DNA of 64,000 nucleotides. It comes from Candidatus Thiomargarita nelsonii. GTDB lineage: Bacteria > Pseudomonadota > Gammaproteobacteria > Beggiatoales > Beggiatoaceae. The notes under the pieces are model-generated. The model saw only the letters and a program-made list of their open reading frames with translations. It was not told where the DNA came from and did no database searches. Shown here piece by piece: positions 44,893 to 54,743 of the stretch (the first letter of the stretch is position 1; every line of letters begins with the position of its first letter). The stretch covers positions 1-64,000 of the forward strand of contig JSZA02000023.1 in the NCBI GenBank assembly GCA_000785145.2. The letters run 5' to 3'. Both the position numbers and the translations under genes were made by a program.

Positions 44893-45906
44893 TTAGGAGG
44901 GATTCGGAGTCTTTTTGATCCCTAATTTTTTCATCCGGGATGCCAGTGTCGTCGGTTTGATGCAGAGGAATTCTGCCGCACCGTCTGTTCCCGATATTTT
45001 TCCTTTTGCGAATTGCAGAGCCGCCATGATGTTTATCCGATCACGTTCAAGACGTTCAGTCTCGGTGTAAGGCAGTTCCGATGAGGGCTCCCACGAGGCA
45101 CGAAGACTGGTATCTGGTTCCTTGCTGGTTGTTGGTAATTTGAACTGCAATCGACCGCCCTTGCTCAAAATGATCGCCCGTTCAATCACGTTCTGCAATT
45201 CCCTGATATTTCCAGGCCACTGGTAGGACTGTAGCTGTTTCACATTGGCTTGTGTGAGGCGCGGTTCAGGCAGGTTGAGCTTGCTGCTGATTATGCTAAT
45301 AAAATGCTGTAACAGAAGGGGGATGTCCTGAATTCGTTGCCGCAGTGGAACCGCCTCAATCGGAAAGACGTTAAGCCGGTAGAAGAGGTCCTCCCGAAAC
45401 TTATTAGCCTCGACATCGACTTTCATATCCTGGTTGGTCGCTGCAATCACACGCACATCGACAGCTCGGGTTCGTTCCTCACCCACACGTTCAAACTCTC
45501 TTTCCTGTAGCACACGTAATAGCTTGCTTTGCATATCCAACGGTATTTCGCCAACCTCATCCAAAAAGATCGTGCCACCGTCCGCCAGTTCAAAACGGCC
45601 AGCACGATCTTTCAGCGCACCAGTAAAAGACCCCTTTACATGGCCAAAGAACTCGCTCTCAAAAAGCTCGCGTGGAATGGCCGCACAATTAACCCGAATC
45701 AGTGGACGCTTGCTACGCTCGCTGCGCTCATGAATCGCCCTAGCAATCAGCTCTTTTCCAGTCCCTGATTCACCCGTGATCAAAACATTTGCAAGGGTTG
45801 GTGCAACCAATTCGATCTGATGCAGCACCTGCTGGATGGCATCGCTTTGTCCCACTATGTCGGCAAAATCGTGCTGGATGCGGATTTCTTCCTGTTCATC
45901 ACTCAT
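44893..45906 (-). CDS. sigma54-dependent activator without sensor domain
   Basis: 337 aa. AAA+ core: Walker [16 protein letters not shown], the sigma54 loop as GSFTGA (serine instead of alanine in GAFTGA), Walker [29 protein letters not shown]; a Fis-like C-terminal HTH ([20 protein letters not shown]). Only about 20 residues precede the AAA+ core, so there is no receiver or GAF domain; this is a PspF-like architecture that usually needs a separate inhibitor. The DUF1348 gene upstream is the nearest target candidate. Confidence 0.9.
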   Translation of the reverse strand: MSDEQEEIRIQHDFADIVGQSDAIQQVLHQIELVAPTLANVLITGESGTGKELIARAIHERSERSKRPLIRVNCAAIPRELFESEFFGHVKGSFTGALKDRAGRFELADGGTIFLDEVGEIPLDMQSKLLRVLQEREFERVGEERTRAVDVRVIAATNQDMKVDVEANKFREDLFYRLNVFPIEAVPLRQRIQDIPLLLQHFISIISSKLNLPEPRLTQANVKQLQSYQWPGNIRELQNVIERAIILSKGGRLQFKLPTTSKEPDTSLRASWEPSSELPYTETERLERDRINIMAALQFAKGKISGTDGAAEFLCIKPTTLASRMKKLGIKKTPNPS

Positions 45907-46069
45907 TAGCTCCCAGTTAGTTTTCTACTTCAAAAATAACGTCATTTCATGATTTTTACAACTAAAATTCGTCATTAACGATTTATCGTCAATTAGAGTG
46001 AGCTAATGATTATAATTTTTATATTATATTTTCAATGAGTTAAAATTATATAAGCGTTTGACAATTTCG

Positions 46070-46534
46070 TCATAACCCAAGGTCGGACAAATTTTGATGG
46101 CCATCAGGGCGTCGGCCCAGCGGCCAGTGGTACTTACGCTCAGCCTCGCTGATAGGCAGATCGTTAATGCTTGCGATACGGAGCCGCATCAGTCCGTTAT
46201 CATCGAATTCCCAGTTCTCATTCCCATATGAGCGAAACCAATTCCCCGAATCGTCATGCCATTCATAAGCGAAACGGACAGCAATCCGGTTATCTTTGAA
46301 TGCCCACAGTTCTTTTATCAGCCGGTAATCCGATTCCCTGGCCCATTTTTTCTGTAAAAACGGCACTATTTCCCCTCGGCCTTTTATGAATTCAGATCGG
46401 TTACGCCAGCTACTGTCAATGGTATAGGCTAGCGATACCTTTTCGGGTTCGCGTGTATTCCAAGCATCTTCCGCCAGGCGCACTTTTTGTGTCGCGGTTT
46501 CTAGGGTAAAGGGTGGTCTATTGATATTTTCCAT
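46070..46534 (-). CDS. DUF1348 / SnoaL-like protein
   Basis: 154 aa NTF2-fold protein: [60 protein letters not shown] and [20 protein letters not shown] are typical of DUF1348. Function unknown. It lies upstream of the sigma54 activator on the same strand with 163 bp between, in which several CGTTA/TCGTCA motifs recur. Confidence 0.88.
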   Translation of the reverse strand: MENINRPPFTLETATQKVRLAEDAWNTREPEKVSLAYTIDSSWRNRSEFIKGRGEIVPFLQKKWARESDYRLIKELWAFKDNRIAVRFAYEWHDDSGNWFRSYGNENWEFDDNGLMRLRIASINDLPISEAERKYHWPLGRRPDGHQNLSDLGL

Positions 46535-46940
46535 TCTTTTTCTCCAGCATTACAATAATTTAACAAAAATGAGCCTGGTTGCGAGACGCCGTCCGCCAAC
46601 AAGCAGTAAGTGCTTCCGTGCTTTTGTGTCCTCTCCTTGTGTACTTTCTCTGTTGTTTCACAGATCATGCCAGATCAACGATATTTCATAACCTACTGAA
46701 TAAAATTGGATTTTGTGGCATCTTGTGATCGGTGAAGGATTACGAAAATTCGTTATTTACATTTTTTCGTTATATAGTAACTAAATATCGTTATATTAAG
46801 TAAGTGCAGGCAGAATAAACGCCCTTTTTCATCGAACAGCAAAGTACCGAAAGATCGCAGAGTAAAGCTTAAATGAACCGATGAAAAAAAAATGCTTGAA
46901 AATTCCAGACAACGACATTATTATCTGTGCCAGAATACAG

Positions 46941-47015
46941 GTGTATATACACAGTATTTAATACTGAACAAAATTTTGTGGCATAAGTATATTGTCATAT
47001 TTAGTGCATATACAC
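46941..47015 (+). promoter_or_regulatory. two MarR-type palindromes upstream of the membrane operon
   Basis: GTGTATATACAC (46941-46952) and GTGCATATACAC (47004-47015), 52 bp apart, ahead of the ATG at 47039. They match the palindrome in the marR promoter. The rest of 46535-46940 is AT-rich and holds no gene. Confidence 0.65.
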
Positions 47016-47038
47016 TTACTTAAATAACGGAGAAAACC

Positions 47039-47761
47039 ATGAAATTTACTACTTTACCTCTATTAGTGATTGCCATTGTTTCCTTTGTCGTAATCGTTAC
47101 ACACCGTTTAAAGAAACGCTCACTTCTCACAGCCAGTGAGGCGCGATCAATTTATGTGTTATTAGCTGTTCTCGTTTTGTTGGGAATAATAAATGCCAGT
47201 TTGGCTCTCAAAGGAATCTATACCTCTGCCGAGTTTTTGTCGCTGTTACCGGGGCTTTGGTTACCTCTGGTACCCATCATTTTGACAATCAGTGGCGTTT
47301 TGCTATTTCCATCGCTCAGAGCCGCTTTACGCGCCCTTGTGGATCATACGCCACCGTATCAGTTGATCTATTTACATGCACTACGCATTCTGGCTATTGG
47401 CTCGATCCTTAAAGCGATTGGGGGAGAATTTCCCGAATATTTTGCCTATTTCATTGGTATCCCAGATATGCTATTTGGTTTATCGGCTCTTTTGGTCGGC
47501 ACAATTGCTTATCGAAGTTCTCTAAGTCATCGTTCATTGCTGATTTGGCATTTAATGGGTGCCAGTATCATTGCTTTACCAGCAGCACCGTTATTACAAA
47601 TGGGATTGCCCGGACCTATACAAATTTTCACTAGCGAACCGACCGCGCAAGCTCTGTTTGAATTTCCAATGGTTATTGCACCCAGTCTCATCGTGCCATG
47701 GTTTCTGTTATTTAATCTGATGGTTATTTGGCGTTTATTAGAAACGTCGTTAAAAAAATAG
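47039..47761 (+). CDS. polytopic membrane protein of unknown function
   Basis: 240 aa with about seven hydrophobic helices, starting MKFTTLPLLVIAIVSFVVIV. No family recognised. GGAG lies 7 nt before the ATG. Two MarR-type palindromes precede it and a methyltransferase-like membrane gene follows within 10 bp, so the two form an operon. Confidence 0.8.
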   Translation: MKFTTLPLLVIAIVSFVVIVTHRLKKRSLLTASEARSIYVLLAVLVLLGIINASLALKGIYTSAEFLSLLPGLWLPLVPIILTISGVLLFPSLRAALRALVDHTPPYQLIYLHALRILAIGSILKAIGGEFPEYFAYFIGIPDMLFGLSALLVGTIAYRSSLSHRSLLIWHLMGASIIALPAAPLLQMGLPGPIQIFTSEPTAQALFEFPMVIAPSLIVPWFLLFNLMVIWRLLETSLKK

Positions 47762-47771
47762 GATTTGAGTG

Positions 47772-48233
47772 ATGCTTAAATTAAAAATACCTCCACCCGT
47801 TTATATGTTTTTGTTGGCTGGCTTAATGTGGTTGCTAAACCGCTATTTTCCGATTAGTGTGTGGATTAGCCGACCGTGGAACCAAGGCGGTTGGGCAGTC
47901 ATTGCCTTATCGTTCATACCCGCTATGGGCGCATTCTGGCAGTTTAGGCGTTTTAGGACAACTGCTAATCCACATCATCCTGAAAAAGCAAGCACGCTGG
48001 TAATAACTGGCGTGTATCAATTTTCACGGAATCCCATGTATTTGAGTCTATTTTTGTTGCTTATAGGTTGGGCGATTTATTTGGGCAGTCTGTCATCCCT
48101 ATTGCTACCCTTGCTATTTGTCTGGGTTGTCACGTTCCAGCAGATCAAACATGAAGAACAAGTCTTGGAAAAAGTCTTTGGGCAAGAATACCTTAGCTAC
48201 AAACAGAAAGTGAGACGTTGGGTGTCGCATTAA
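47772..48233 (+). CDS. isoprenylcysteine carboxyl methyltransferase-like membrane protein
   Basis: 153 aa from the ATG at 47772. Four to five membrane helices; the C-terminal signature GVYQFSRNPMYLSLFLLLIG, then QIKHEEQVLEKVFGQEYLSY, is that of the ICMT/PEMT family that binds SAM at the membrane. Bacterial members mostly lack a defined substrate. Operon with the upstream membrane protein. Confidence 0.88.
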   Translation: MLKLKIPPPVYMFLLAGLMWLLNRYFPISVWISRPWNQGGWAVIALSFIPAMGAFWQFRRFRTTANPHHPEKASTLVITGVYQFSRNPMYLSLFLLLIGWAIYLGSLSSLLLPLLFVWVVTFQQIKHEEQVLEKVFGQEYLSYKQKVRRWVSH

Positions 48234-48445
48234 GTCATTTGAAATTGGAGCACCAACGGAGATTATTAACTGAGTATAGGGACATCATCACGGCATTGAA
48301 AGATGAGTTTTACGGCAGCGGAACAGGCACAAGCTATGAAAAAAAGGTGGGTTTCTGAATCAGAAAATTATTGGCGAAAGCCGGGTAGGGTGGGCAACAA
48401 AAACCCGTTGCCCACCAAAACGTTAATATACCCAGATATTTACCT

Positions 48446-48573
48446 TTAAAAAGAGGTTATATCAGAATCCATAATATCTTTTGCCCAAGGAACCAATTCC
48501 TCATAAACCTTTGCAATCTTTCCATCATTCACCCTAAATAATAATCGAGGATCAGCATTTGTTTCCGAATAGC
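48446..48573 (-). pseudogene. C-terminal remnant of a cassette gene
   Basis: The open minus frame SETNADPRLLFRVNDGKIAK, VYEELVPWAKDIMDSDITSF has no start and is cut by a GTAGGGTGCG repeat. The end looks like an NTF2-like protein C-terminus, but this is a guess. Confidence 0.4.
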
Positions 48574-48582
48574 AAGCGTAGC

Positions 48583-48762
48583 ATGGATTGTAGGGTGCGT
48601 CCTACGCACCGTCTTGTCACGTCTGATTTATCCACATTGAGCTTCATTTGTGCGGAGTACGCACCCTACGCTTGCTGGTCATCCTATAAAAAGGTGCGTA
48701 GGACGCACCCTACGCTTGCTGGTCATCCTATAAAAAGGTGCGTAGGACGCACCCTACGCTTG
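48583..48762. repeat. cluster of GTAGGGTGCG repeats
   Basis: Four units, including an exact tandem pair (GCTTGCTGGTCATCCTATAA AAAGG block at about 48672 and 48714). The 48234-48876 gap has otherwise only remnants. Confidence 0.85.
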
Positions 48763-48778
48763 CTATTGAAAATGCCAG

Positions 48779-48808
48779 TCAGGCTATGGAAAAAATAATA
48801 TTGCAGGT
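48779..48808 (+). repeat. 30-bp direct repeat, left copy
   Basis: TCAGGCTATGGAAAAAATAA plus TATTGCAGGT; identical to 52372-52401. The pair brackets the second cassette stretch. Confidence 0.85.
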
Positions 48809-48826
48809 GTGACGCAATTTTAACGC

Positions 48827-48866
48827 ATAACGCCGCTATCACCAGAAACGAAAGCGGAGTGTATTT
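48827..48866 (-). other. attC-like site after the VF530 gene
   Basis: GCATAAC core, then CGCTATCACC and GAAAGCGGAGTG arms. The second core is unclear. Confidence 0.45.
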
Positions 48867-48876
48867 GTGCTATATT

Positions 48877-49101
48877 CTAGCAACAGTGAAATGTTGCTAC
48901 ATACAAACACTCAACCTTGTCTCTAGCCCACGGTGTTTTACGTAAAAACTTTAAAGATGACTTAACTGAGGGATCAATTTTGAAACAATTTACATTGATT
49001 CTGTGAGCCAACTCATCCCAACCGTAGTGTTCCTGCAATTTGATTACAACTTTCTCTAGAGTTACGCCGTGCAACGGATTATTTGATTGCTTATTATCCA
49101 T
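48877..49101 (-). CDS. VF530-family (DUF2132) DNA-binding protein
   Basis: 74 aa: [58 protein letters not shown]. This is near-identical in pattern to VF530/DUF2132 proteins, small helical DNA-binding proteins frequent in gammaproteobacterial integrons and genomes. Confidence 0.9.
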   Translation of the reverse strand: MDNKQSNNPLHGVTLEKVVIKLQEHYGWDELAHRINVNCFKIDPSVKSSLKFLRKTPWARDKVECLYVATFHCC

Positions 49102-49150
49102 ACTTTAAATATACCATCAACGTTCTGAATATTTGTACCACTTAACGGTG

Positions 49151-49399
49151 TTATGCCTTTTTAGATTCAGCTTTTTTAACACGAATTTTGTTATTAGCAA
49201 CATTCTTACCATTCAATATTTTCATCGCTGCTTTGGCTTCTCCTGGTTTTGGCATTTCCACAAAAGCAAACCCCTTGGACTCAGCGGTGGCCTTATCTAA
49301 CACCAAATCACAAGATTGTACGGTGCCATATTCGCCAAAGATGATTTTTAATTCCTCTTCGGTAGTACTGCGAGCAAGATTACGAATTAATAATTTCAT
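49151..49399 (-). CDS. RRM-domain RNA-binding protein
   Basis: 82 aa single RRM: RNP2 LLIRNL, RNP1 KGFAFVEM, C-terminal basic tail KIRVKKAESKKA. Resembles the cold-inducible Rbp proteins of cyanobacteria and sulfur bacteria. The stop lies in GTTATGC, an integron-type core. Confidence 0.92.
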   Translation of the reverse strand: MKLLIRNLARSTTEEELKIIFGEYGTVQSCDLVLDKATAESKGFAFVEMPKPGEAKAAMKILNGKNVANNKIRVKKAESKKA

Positions 49400-49457
49400 A
49401 AGTTAGTACACCATTTTGTTTCTAGTGAATACGCAGAAGTCCATCTTAGGTTTTTAC

Positions 49458-49515
49458 GCATAACGCCTAAATCACTGGCGCGTCTTTTTGCGTCCAGTGA
49501 ATTTTTTTGTTAGCA
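49458..49515 (-). other. attC-like site
   Basis: 58 bp, GCATAAC to GTTAGCA, with TCACTGG/CCAGTGA and inner CGCG/CGTC arms. Confidence 0.75.
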
Positions 49516-49896
49516 CTAGAACCTTGAATTACAATATGTCTTAATATTTTGTGGTGTTCTTGGCGAATTTAGTAACCCTTGCTTTACTGCCGTAAACAAA
49601 GTTTCACTAATATCAGGAAATTTTGAAAGACTTCCATTGCTTAACCCATTTTCTAACCTTTCAACTTCAAATAGTGAGGCATGCTCAAAAGCAACAACGC
49701 TTTCATGCCTAACAAAAGAATGATCTCCAAGTGTCAAGATAACAGTGGCATCAGATGTAACTATTCTTGTTGTAATATTAACCATAACAACGACAGGAGG
49801 CTCGCCTTCTGGTGCCGTTAGTACAATAAATAAGTGTTTACACGATGGAGAAGGAACAGGAACAAGTATGGTGTTCTGCTGAATTATATTGCTCAT
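49516..49896 (-). CDS. putative toxin partner of a Panacea antitoxin
   Basis: 126 aa. KHLFIVLTAPEGEPPVVVMV, then TRIVTSDATVILTLGDHSFV and RHESVVAFEHASLF. The beta-rich N-terminal half might adopt a PemK/MazF-like SH3 fold, but I cannot confirm it. The start overlaps the Panacea gene stop by 4 nt. Because Panacea proteins neutralise diverse toxins, context makes this a toxin candidate. Confidence 0.6.
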   Translation of the reverse strand: MSNIIQQNTILVPVPSPSCKHLFIVLTAPEGEPPVVVMVNITTRIVTSDATVILTLGDHSFVRHESVVAFEHASLFEVERLENGLSNGSLSKFPDISETLFTAVKQGLLNSPRTPQNIKTYCNSRF

Positions 49897-50462
49897 AAAC
49901 TATTTAAAAACTCCTTTGCAACTTTAACATCTTGAAGTTCTTGCAATACACTAACAGCATCTTCATCCTCAAACCCAACTGCCTTCAAGATATCCATATA
50001 TTGAATTGGAGTTGCTGAACCATGCGGATCATTCCACTCAGAAAATTCATGAGTTTTATCGGCAAGATCAAACCTATTCATTCTACCAAATTGATTGAAG
50101 ACAGCATCTGCGATTTCTAATTCTGCTTCTGATAAGTAGCCTGTATCAACTTCACCATCTGCAAGTAAAGAAATCTTATAATTCATGCTTGGAGATAATA
50201 GCTGCGACCATAGTCCATTGGTTGAACGTACACTACCATCAATCAATGATAGAGTATTCAATAAAACAGGGCCGTAATTCATTGAGGCATAATTATCATC
50301 ACTAATTGTATGCCCCAATGTTGCAAGGGCATTACGATCAGAAATATAAAGTAGCTTCATAAGCATTAAATGATATATTTCACCTTCGTTTTTTGAGGTA
50401 AAATAAGCAGCTAATTGAGCTGTTTTTGCTTCATCGAAGCTTGGTGTATAAGTCATACACAT
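49893..50462 (-). CDS. Panacea-domain (DUF4065/SocA-like) protein, likely antitoxin
   Basis: 189 aa. FDEAKTAQLAAYFTSKNEGE, LMLMKLLYISDRNALATLGH, DNYASMNYGPVLLNTLSLID are typical of the Panacea/DUF4065 domain, shared by SocA and the PanA antitoxins. Upstream, coupled partner of the 126-aa gene. Integron cassettes often carry TA pairs. Confidence 0.85.
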   Translation of the reverse strand: MCMTYTPSFDEAKTAQLAAYFTSKNEGEIYHLMLMKLLYISDRNALATLGHTISDDNYASMNYGPVLLNTLSLIDGSVRSTNGLWSQLLSPSMNYKISLLADGEVDTGYLSEAELEIADAVFNQFGRMNRFDLADKTHEFSEWNDPHGSATPIQYMDILKAVGFEDEDAVSVLQELQDVKVAKEFLNSL

Positions 50463-50579
50463 CTCCTAAATTTAGGTTTTCGATTAATTGTTAGGTGAAA
50501 AAACTGTATATATAAACAATTATATCTTTTTTTAGAGATTTGGCTAGCATTTAAATGCACACAGCACAGATTGAGGAGT

Positions 50580-50653
50580 GCTAACGCTTCACATCACCGG
50601 CAGTAAAAAGCGAAGCGAGGAACGAGCTGTCCGAGTGCATGTTATTGTTATGC
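50580..50653 (-). other. attC-like site
   Basis: 74 bp, GCTAACG to GTTATGC; TTCACATCACCGGCAG arm with a complementary ACGAGCTGTCCGAGTGCAT-side arm. Confidence 0.65.
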
Positions 50654-51796
50654 TTTTTTCTGAGGTAAGGCTTTATTTCTTATAATTCTTTGCATTGGTC
50701 GTTCAAACTTGATATATGTAATATAGGATAAAGGAATTAGTACCATGAAATAAATAGTAAGATACATTGAACTCAAATAGAAATTGAAATTCAATATACC
50801 AAAACTTACTGCAAGCCCAAATAACAGCTGTAGTGGGAAATGAAGTAGGTATGAAGAATACGTAATGTCACCAATCCATGAAATCTGCTTTAAAAATGAC
50901 CCTCTGTCTATTTCAATGAGAGCAAGACTACAAACGGTAAAAGGAAAAAGAAGATACGGCGGGAACCCTGATAAAAATATTTTCCCAAGCATTCCTGCTT
51001 CCAGAATACTGTTGCTTAATTTAAAAACGTAGAAATCAATCATCACACAAAACCAAAAAATAATAGTTATAATAATAGTTATAAAATAAATGGGGGGGTT
51101 TAATGCCTTGTATTTATCTGATATTAAAAAGGTTAAGTGAAACACTACTCCACCAAGAAAAAATAGGGCTAACCCACCCAGTATTGCGTGGTCAATAACA
51201 CGTTGCAAAACAAAAGATAGGACAGAAACAAACAGACAAAAAAACCACCCTCCTTGACGAAATAAGACCGTGATAAAGAAAACGAAATACAATAGTACTT
51301 CTATAGATACTGACCAAATAGGCGCATTAAATGACCATCCGCTCTCAAACCCCCATTTTGATGCAAAACCCAAGTTAAGGAAGAAATGATATATGTCGTT
51401 AAAGGGATATACAAAAGAAATATTCTCACGGGAAACATAAAATAATTGCAATAAAGTAACGACTAACAATGCGACAAAATGCAAAGGATAAAGCCTTGAA
51501 AAGCGTTGAATGCCAAATTCCCATGCACTAGTTTTTTTATTTTTTATGGATACGCTATAAAGCCAAAAAAAAATAAACCCTGACAGAAGAAAAAAATATT
51601 GAACTCCCATACCACCCTTTTCATAGAATAATCGCAATATGTCATATAACGGTTGGTTTTCTCTTAGAAAATCCTGAGATAGAGAATTTCCTTTGTACGC
51701 AAAATGCTGCCAATGCCATAGTACAACTGCTAATGCCGCAATTCCCCTCGAAACATCCAACGCATACAGGCGTTTTGGCCAATCATTATTACTCAT
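50648..51796 (-). CDS. acyltransferase 3 family (OafA/YrhL-like) membrane protein
   Basis: 382 aa. LYALDVSRGIAALAVVLWHW at the N-terminus (catalytic histidine in the R-x10-H motif) and about ten membrane helices. O-acetylates polysaccharide or lipopolysaccharide at the inner membrane. Cassette gene, with the stop in a GTTATGC core. More AT-rich than its neighbours, consistent with transfer. Confidence 0.9.
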   Translation of the reverse strand: MSNNDWPKRLYALDVSRGIAALAVVLWHWQHFAYKGNSLSQDFLRENQPLYDILRLFYEKGGMGVQYFFLLSGFIFFWLYSVSIKNKKTSAWEFGIQRFSRLYPLHFVALLVVTLLQLFYVSRENISFVYPFNDIYHFFLNLGFASKWGFESGWSFNAPIWSVSIEVLLYFVFFITVLFRQGGWFFCLFVSVLSFVLQRVIDHAILGGLALFFLGGVVFHLTFLISDKYKALNPPIYFITIIITIIFWFCVMIDFYVFKLSNSILEAGMLGKIFLSGFPPYLLFPFTVCSLALIEIDRGSFLKQISWIGDITYSSYLLHFPLQLLFGLAVSFGILNFNFYLSSMYLTIYFMVLIPLSYITYIKFERPMQRIIRNKALPQKKA

Positions 51797-51812
51797 GTAG
51801 TTGATATTTCCT

Positions 51813-52700
51813 TTTTAGTAGCATAACTATATTATTATCAGGCAAACTTGCCAGCATATCCCTAGATATTATCCGACAAATCAGGCAAGTTTGCCCTCAT
51901 ATTAATATCCGGTATTTTTGCCCTAATATTTTATTATATATTTTTCAATATAACATCATAAATTATTAATGTTAAAATATATAAATCAGTAAATAAAATT
52001 ATAATTAACTGGAAATATAGGCAAGTTTACCCTAAATAAAAATTATCCTGTCAAATATACCTAATATTTAATATTATCCGCTAAATCAGGAATATTTAAT
52101 TGTTAATAAAGCACATATTTTGCTATCTCTGAAAATAGTTTTTTATAATATTAGGTAAATAAATATCTAAATGCAAATATAATTTCAAATTTATACGAAT
52201 TTAGCCTTAATTTCGATGCAAATCAAATTACCCGATAGCTCCAGAATAATATCTACTTCATTTTTCTTCCCATCTCGAATCCAGAATTTGGCTATTTAGA
52301 ACAATTATCAAAATCGCCAGATTCTAAAATTCCATTGGCAAATATAACCATAAATATTTACCAATATTAAATCAGGCTATGGAAAAAATAATATTGCAGG
52401 TTAGGCATGGTCATATCAATGACCCCAATGGTAAAAGATAAAAAAACGTTGGTCGTTAGAGCTAGTATAGATATTATAAAACTCCTCTCTCCTGATGCTG
52501 GTAATTGCGTTTTCAAAACGGATATCCGATACATTTATGCTGACAAACGTTAACAATAGCACACTTAGCACCAGAGGCGAGAAGTGAGGAGGTATCTCTC
52601 AAAGCCCAAAGGGCGCTAAACTGATCAGTTTTTTACGTTTTCGCATTTTACCTAACCAACGATTTCTGGTTAGAACCACACCCCAACATGAGCTTGCACT
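51813..52700. other. AT-rich non-coding region with short repeats
   Basis: Repeated GGCAAGTTTGCC-type palindromes (51842-51853, 51881-51892, 52022-52033 variants) and TATCCGCTAAATCAGG-like motifs, also seen at 54043. The right copy of the 30-bp direct repeat is at 52372-52401, followed by GTTAGGC. No convincing gene. Confidence 0.6.
52372..52401 (+). repeat. 30-bp direct repeat, right copy
   Basis: Identical to 48779-48808; directly followed by a GTTAGGC core-like site (52400-52406). Confidence 0.85.
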
Positions 52701-52804
52701 TATAATTATTATAAGGGCTTAATCTAAAAAATAAAGTTTTGAGGATAATTTTTTTTAGGTTGATAATATTTATTAATGTTTATTGATAAATAATGTACTA
52801 TACA

Positions 52805-53086
52805 TCAACCGCCCTTTTCATGGACAGCCTGAGTGACTTTCTGCCAAGCTTTCACTTGTTCTTGGTTAAAAATGCCGGGGATATTGGGATAACCGACAGC
52901 TTGTGGAGATATGGGTGAGCCTTCTGTGATAATTAGGCCCGCGCTGGCTCGCTGAGCATAATAAAGTACATTCATCGCCTGTACTATCCCATCCTTATTA
53001 GCTCGATTGCGCGTCATCGGAGCCATAACAATCCGATTCTGGAGTTCATAAGAACCCAGAGTAATAGGTGAAAATAGATCGAGCAT
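52805..53086 (-). pseudogene. Old Yellow Enzyme/NemA N-terminal fragment
   Basis: 93 aa of an enzyme of about 360 aa: MLDLFSPITLGSYELQNRIV, APMTRNRANKDG, YYAQRASAGLIITEGSPISP. Cut after VHEKGG by a stop; no remainder lies downstream. Starts at 53086 with GAGG upstream. Confidence 0.85.
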
Positions 53087-53292
53087 TTTCCTCTCCTCAA
53101 CTATAATCAAGCGTGCAAGGCGTACCTTGCACTTAAAAAACATTAATTTTTAAATATCTCTTTAAAAACAGCACAGCTAGGCTAAAAAAACAGAGCATTA
53201 CCACAATCAATAATTCAATAATTGTTTCATCTTTTTTCCAGTTGTTAAATGAGAGTATGTAATCTAACAGCAACGATATGTGCTTATTCGCC

Positions 53293-53920
53293 TCAATCAG
53301 CAATACGGGTGCGTCTCAGTTCAGAAGGTGTCATACTTCCTGCAACAGGGAGAGTCCAGCCACCAATCGCGCTTCTTCCAGAATTTCACGAAAACTGCTT
53401 TGCTCCTCCTGTAAGTGGCAGAGAGGATTCGCTCACTGCCAGTCGCTGACACACGTCTTGGACTTTCCAATTGCGTGCGATATCCATATTCAATAATTGT
53501 GCTACGCGCTGCCGCCAACTCGGATGTTCACCCAGCAGGATATTACCGACGAGTCCAGCCCGTGCCAGCAGTAACAATAATTCAACTTGGCGATGTCGCA
53601 AGATTTGCTCGTCAACAGAAAAACGACGGCACCAATGCAACCATTGGTGTAGAGCGGTAATGATTTCCTCTGGCGCTTTTGTTTGCCATTGTGGCGACGT
53701 TTCCCAAGCATCCAATAGTTGTGTACCATAGGCGTCGTTCGTTCAACAAGGCTTCCTTGTGTCCAGTCACTATCAGCATTATCATCGGTTGATAAAGCGG
53801 CACCTCCCTTAGCTGCTGGGTATGGTGACAATGATAAATACCTAGACAGCCCATTGCATTATGTTGTCCATTCGGATAGTCATGGAATTCCTTGCGGAGT
53901 TGTGAAAGGGGAGCGATCAT
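53293..53920 (-). pseudogene. AraC-family regulator, decayed
   Basis: Pieces of one protein in three frames: MIAPLSQLRKEFHDYPNGQH (53920 down), a middle part WLHWCRRFSVDEQILRHRQV to VCQRLAVSESSL, a frameshift, then QEEQSSFREILEEARLVAGL, and the far C-terminus TPSELRRTRIAD after an internal deletion. The AraC HTH is broken. Lies next to the OYE fragment, its likely former target. Confidence 0.8.
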
Positions 53921-54071
53921 GGTTGGTGTCGTCCTATAACTTGTGTGTTTTTGAGGTGATTTTCTTTTGGGAGTGCAAAATCAGAAAAGGTATTAAAGCG
54001 AGCAAAATTTTGGCGTGCGGTCAATTTGACTGACTGTTGATATTATCCACTAAATCAGGCATTATTAAAAA

Positions 54072-54363
54072 AAATGAATTTTGGGTTTCAAAAGATTCTG
54101 CTTTTTTGTCTTGGTGGACATGACCTAGAAATGCTCACCATAGCCACGATGGAAATTAAAGCCAATGGTACTTTAATTCTACTTTGTCACATTGCATGGT
54201 GACACGAGGCAAGGCTCAAAAATGCCAAGAGCTCATTAATAATCTCAAACTTGACGAAGTTATTGAGGCTTGTCGTGAGACAATAATGTCATCAACAGAA
54301 TCCATGAATGATTTAGCTTGGATTTATAAAGACCCAATACAGCCAATGAAGCGAAAAAAATAG
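54072..54363 (+). pseudogene. remnants upstream of the CHAT fragment
   Basis: Two short frames: FGFQKILLFCLGGHDLEMLT (54072-54206) and GKAQKCQELINNLKLDEVIE (54196-54363). The helical second piece resembles an effector-associated domain. Together with the CHAT end they look like parts of a former conflict-system gene set. Confidence 0.4.
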
Positions 54364-54497
54364 CCAAACTCCTCAATGCGTCAAATGAAAATTTGCAATT
54401 GGGTGAACAGGCTTCGGTAGAAAATGTTTTTGAATTCAATGATAAATAACGCTTATATTATTATCAATATTTATTATTTGCGACGCATGGGGTTTTT

Positions 54498-54716
54498 ATG
54501 TATGCAGGAACACCGACAGTGGCGGTAACACTTTGGTCAGTGAATACCTACTCGACTGAACAACTAAATGTAGACTTTTTTGAGCAACTGAGCCAAAATA
54601 AAAAACCTGCCAAAGCGTTGCAAACGGTTAAATTGAAAATGTTGTCTGGTGACAATGACAAATATCGGCATCCTTATTATTGGGCTCCGATGGTGTTGTT
54701 TGGGGATGGGAGTTAA
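54498..54716 (+). pseudogene. CHAT-domain protein C-terminal fragment
   Basis: 72 aa: YAGTPTVAVTLWSVNTYSTE, NKKPAKALQTVKLKML, YRHPYYWAPMVLFGDG. This is the C-terminal end of a CHAT (caspase-like) domain; the catalytic histidine and cysteine segments upstream are missing. Confidence 0.8.
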
Positions 54717-54743
54717 TGACAGCAATAGATAGGAGATGATCAC

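Noticed and set aside
53249..53731. Plus-strand frames over the AraC remnant
   Set aside because: The minus strand holds recognisable AraC protein pieces; the plus frames are shadows.
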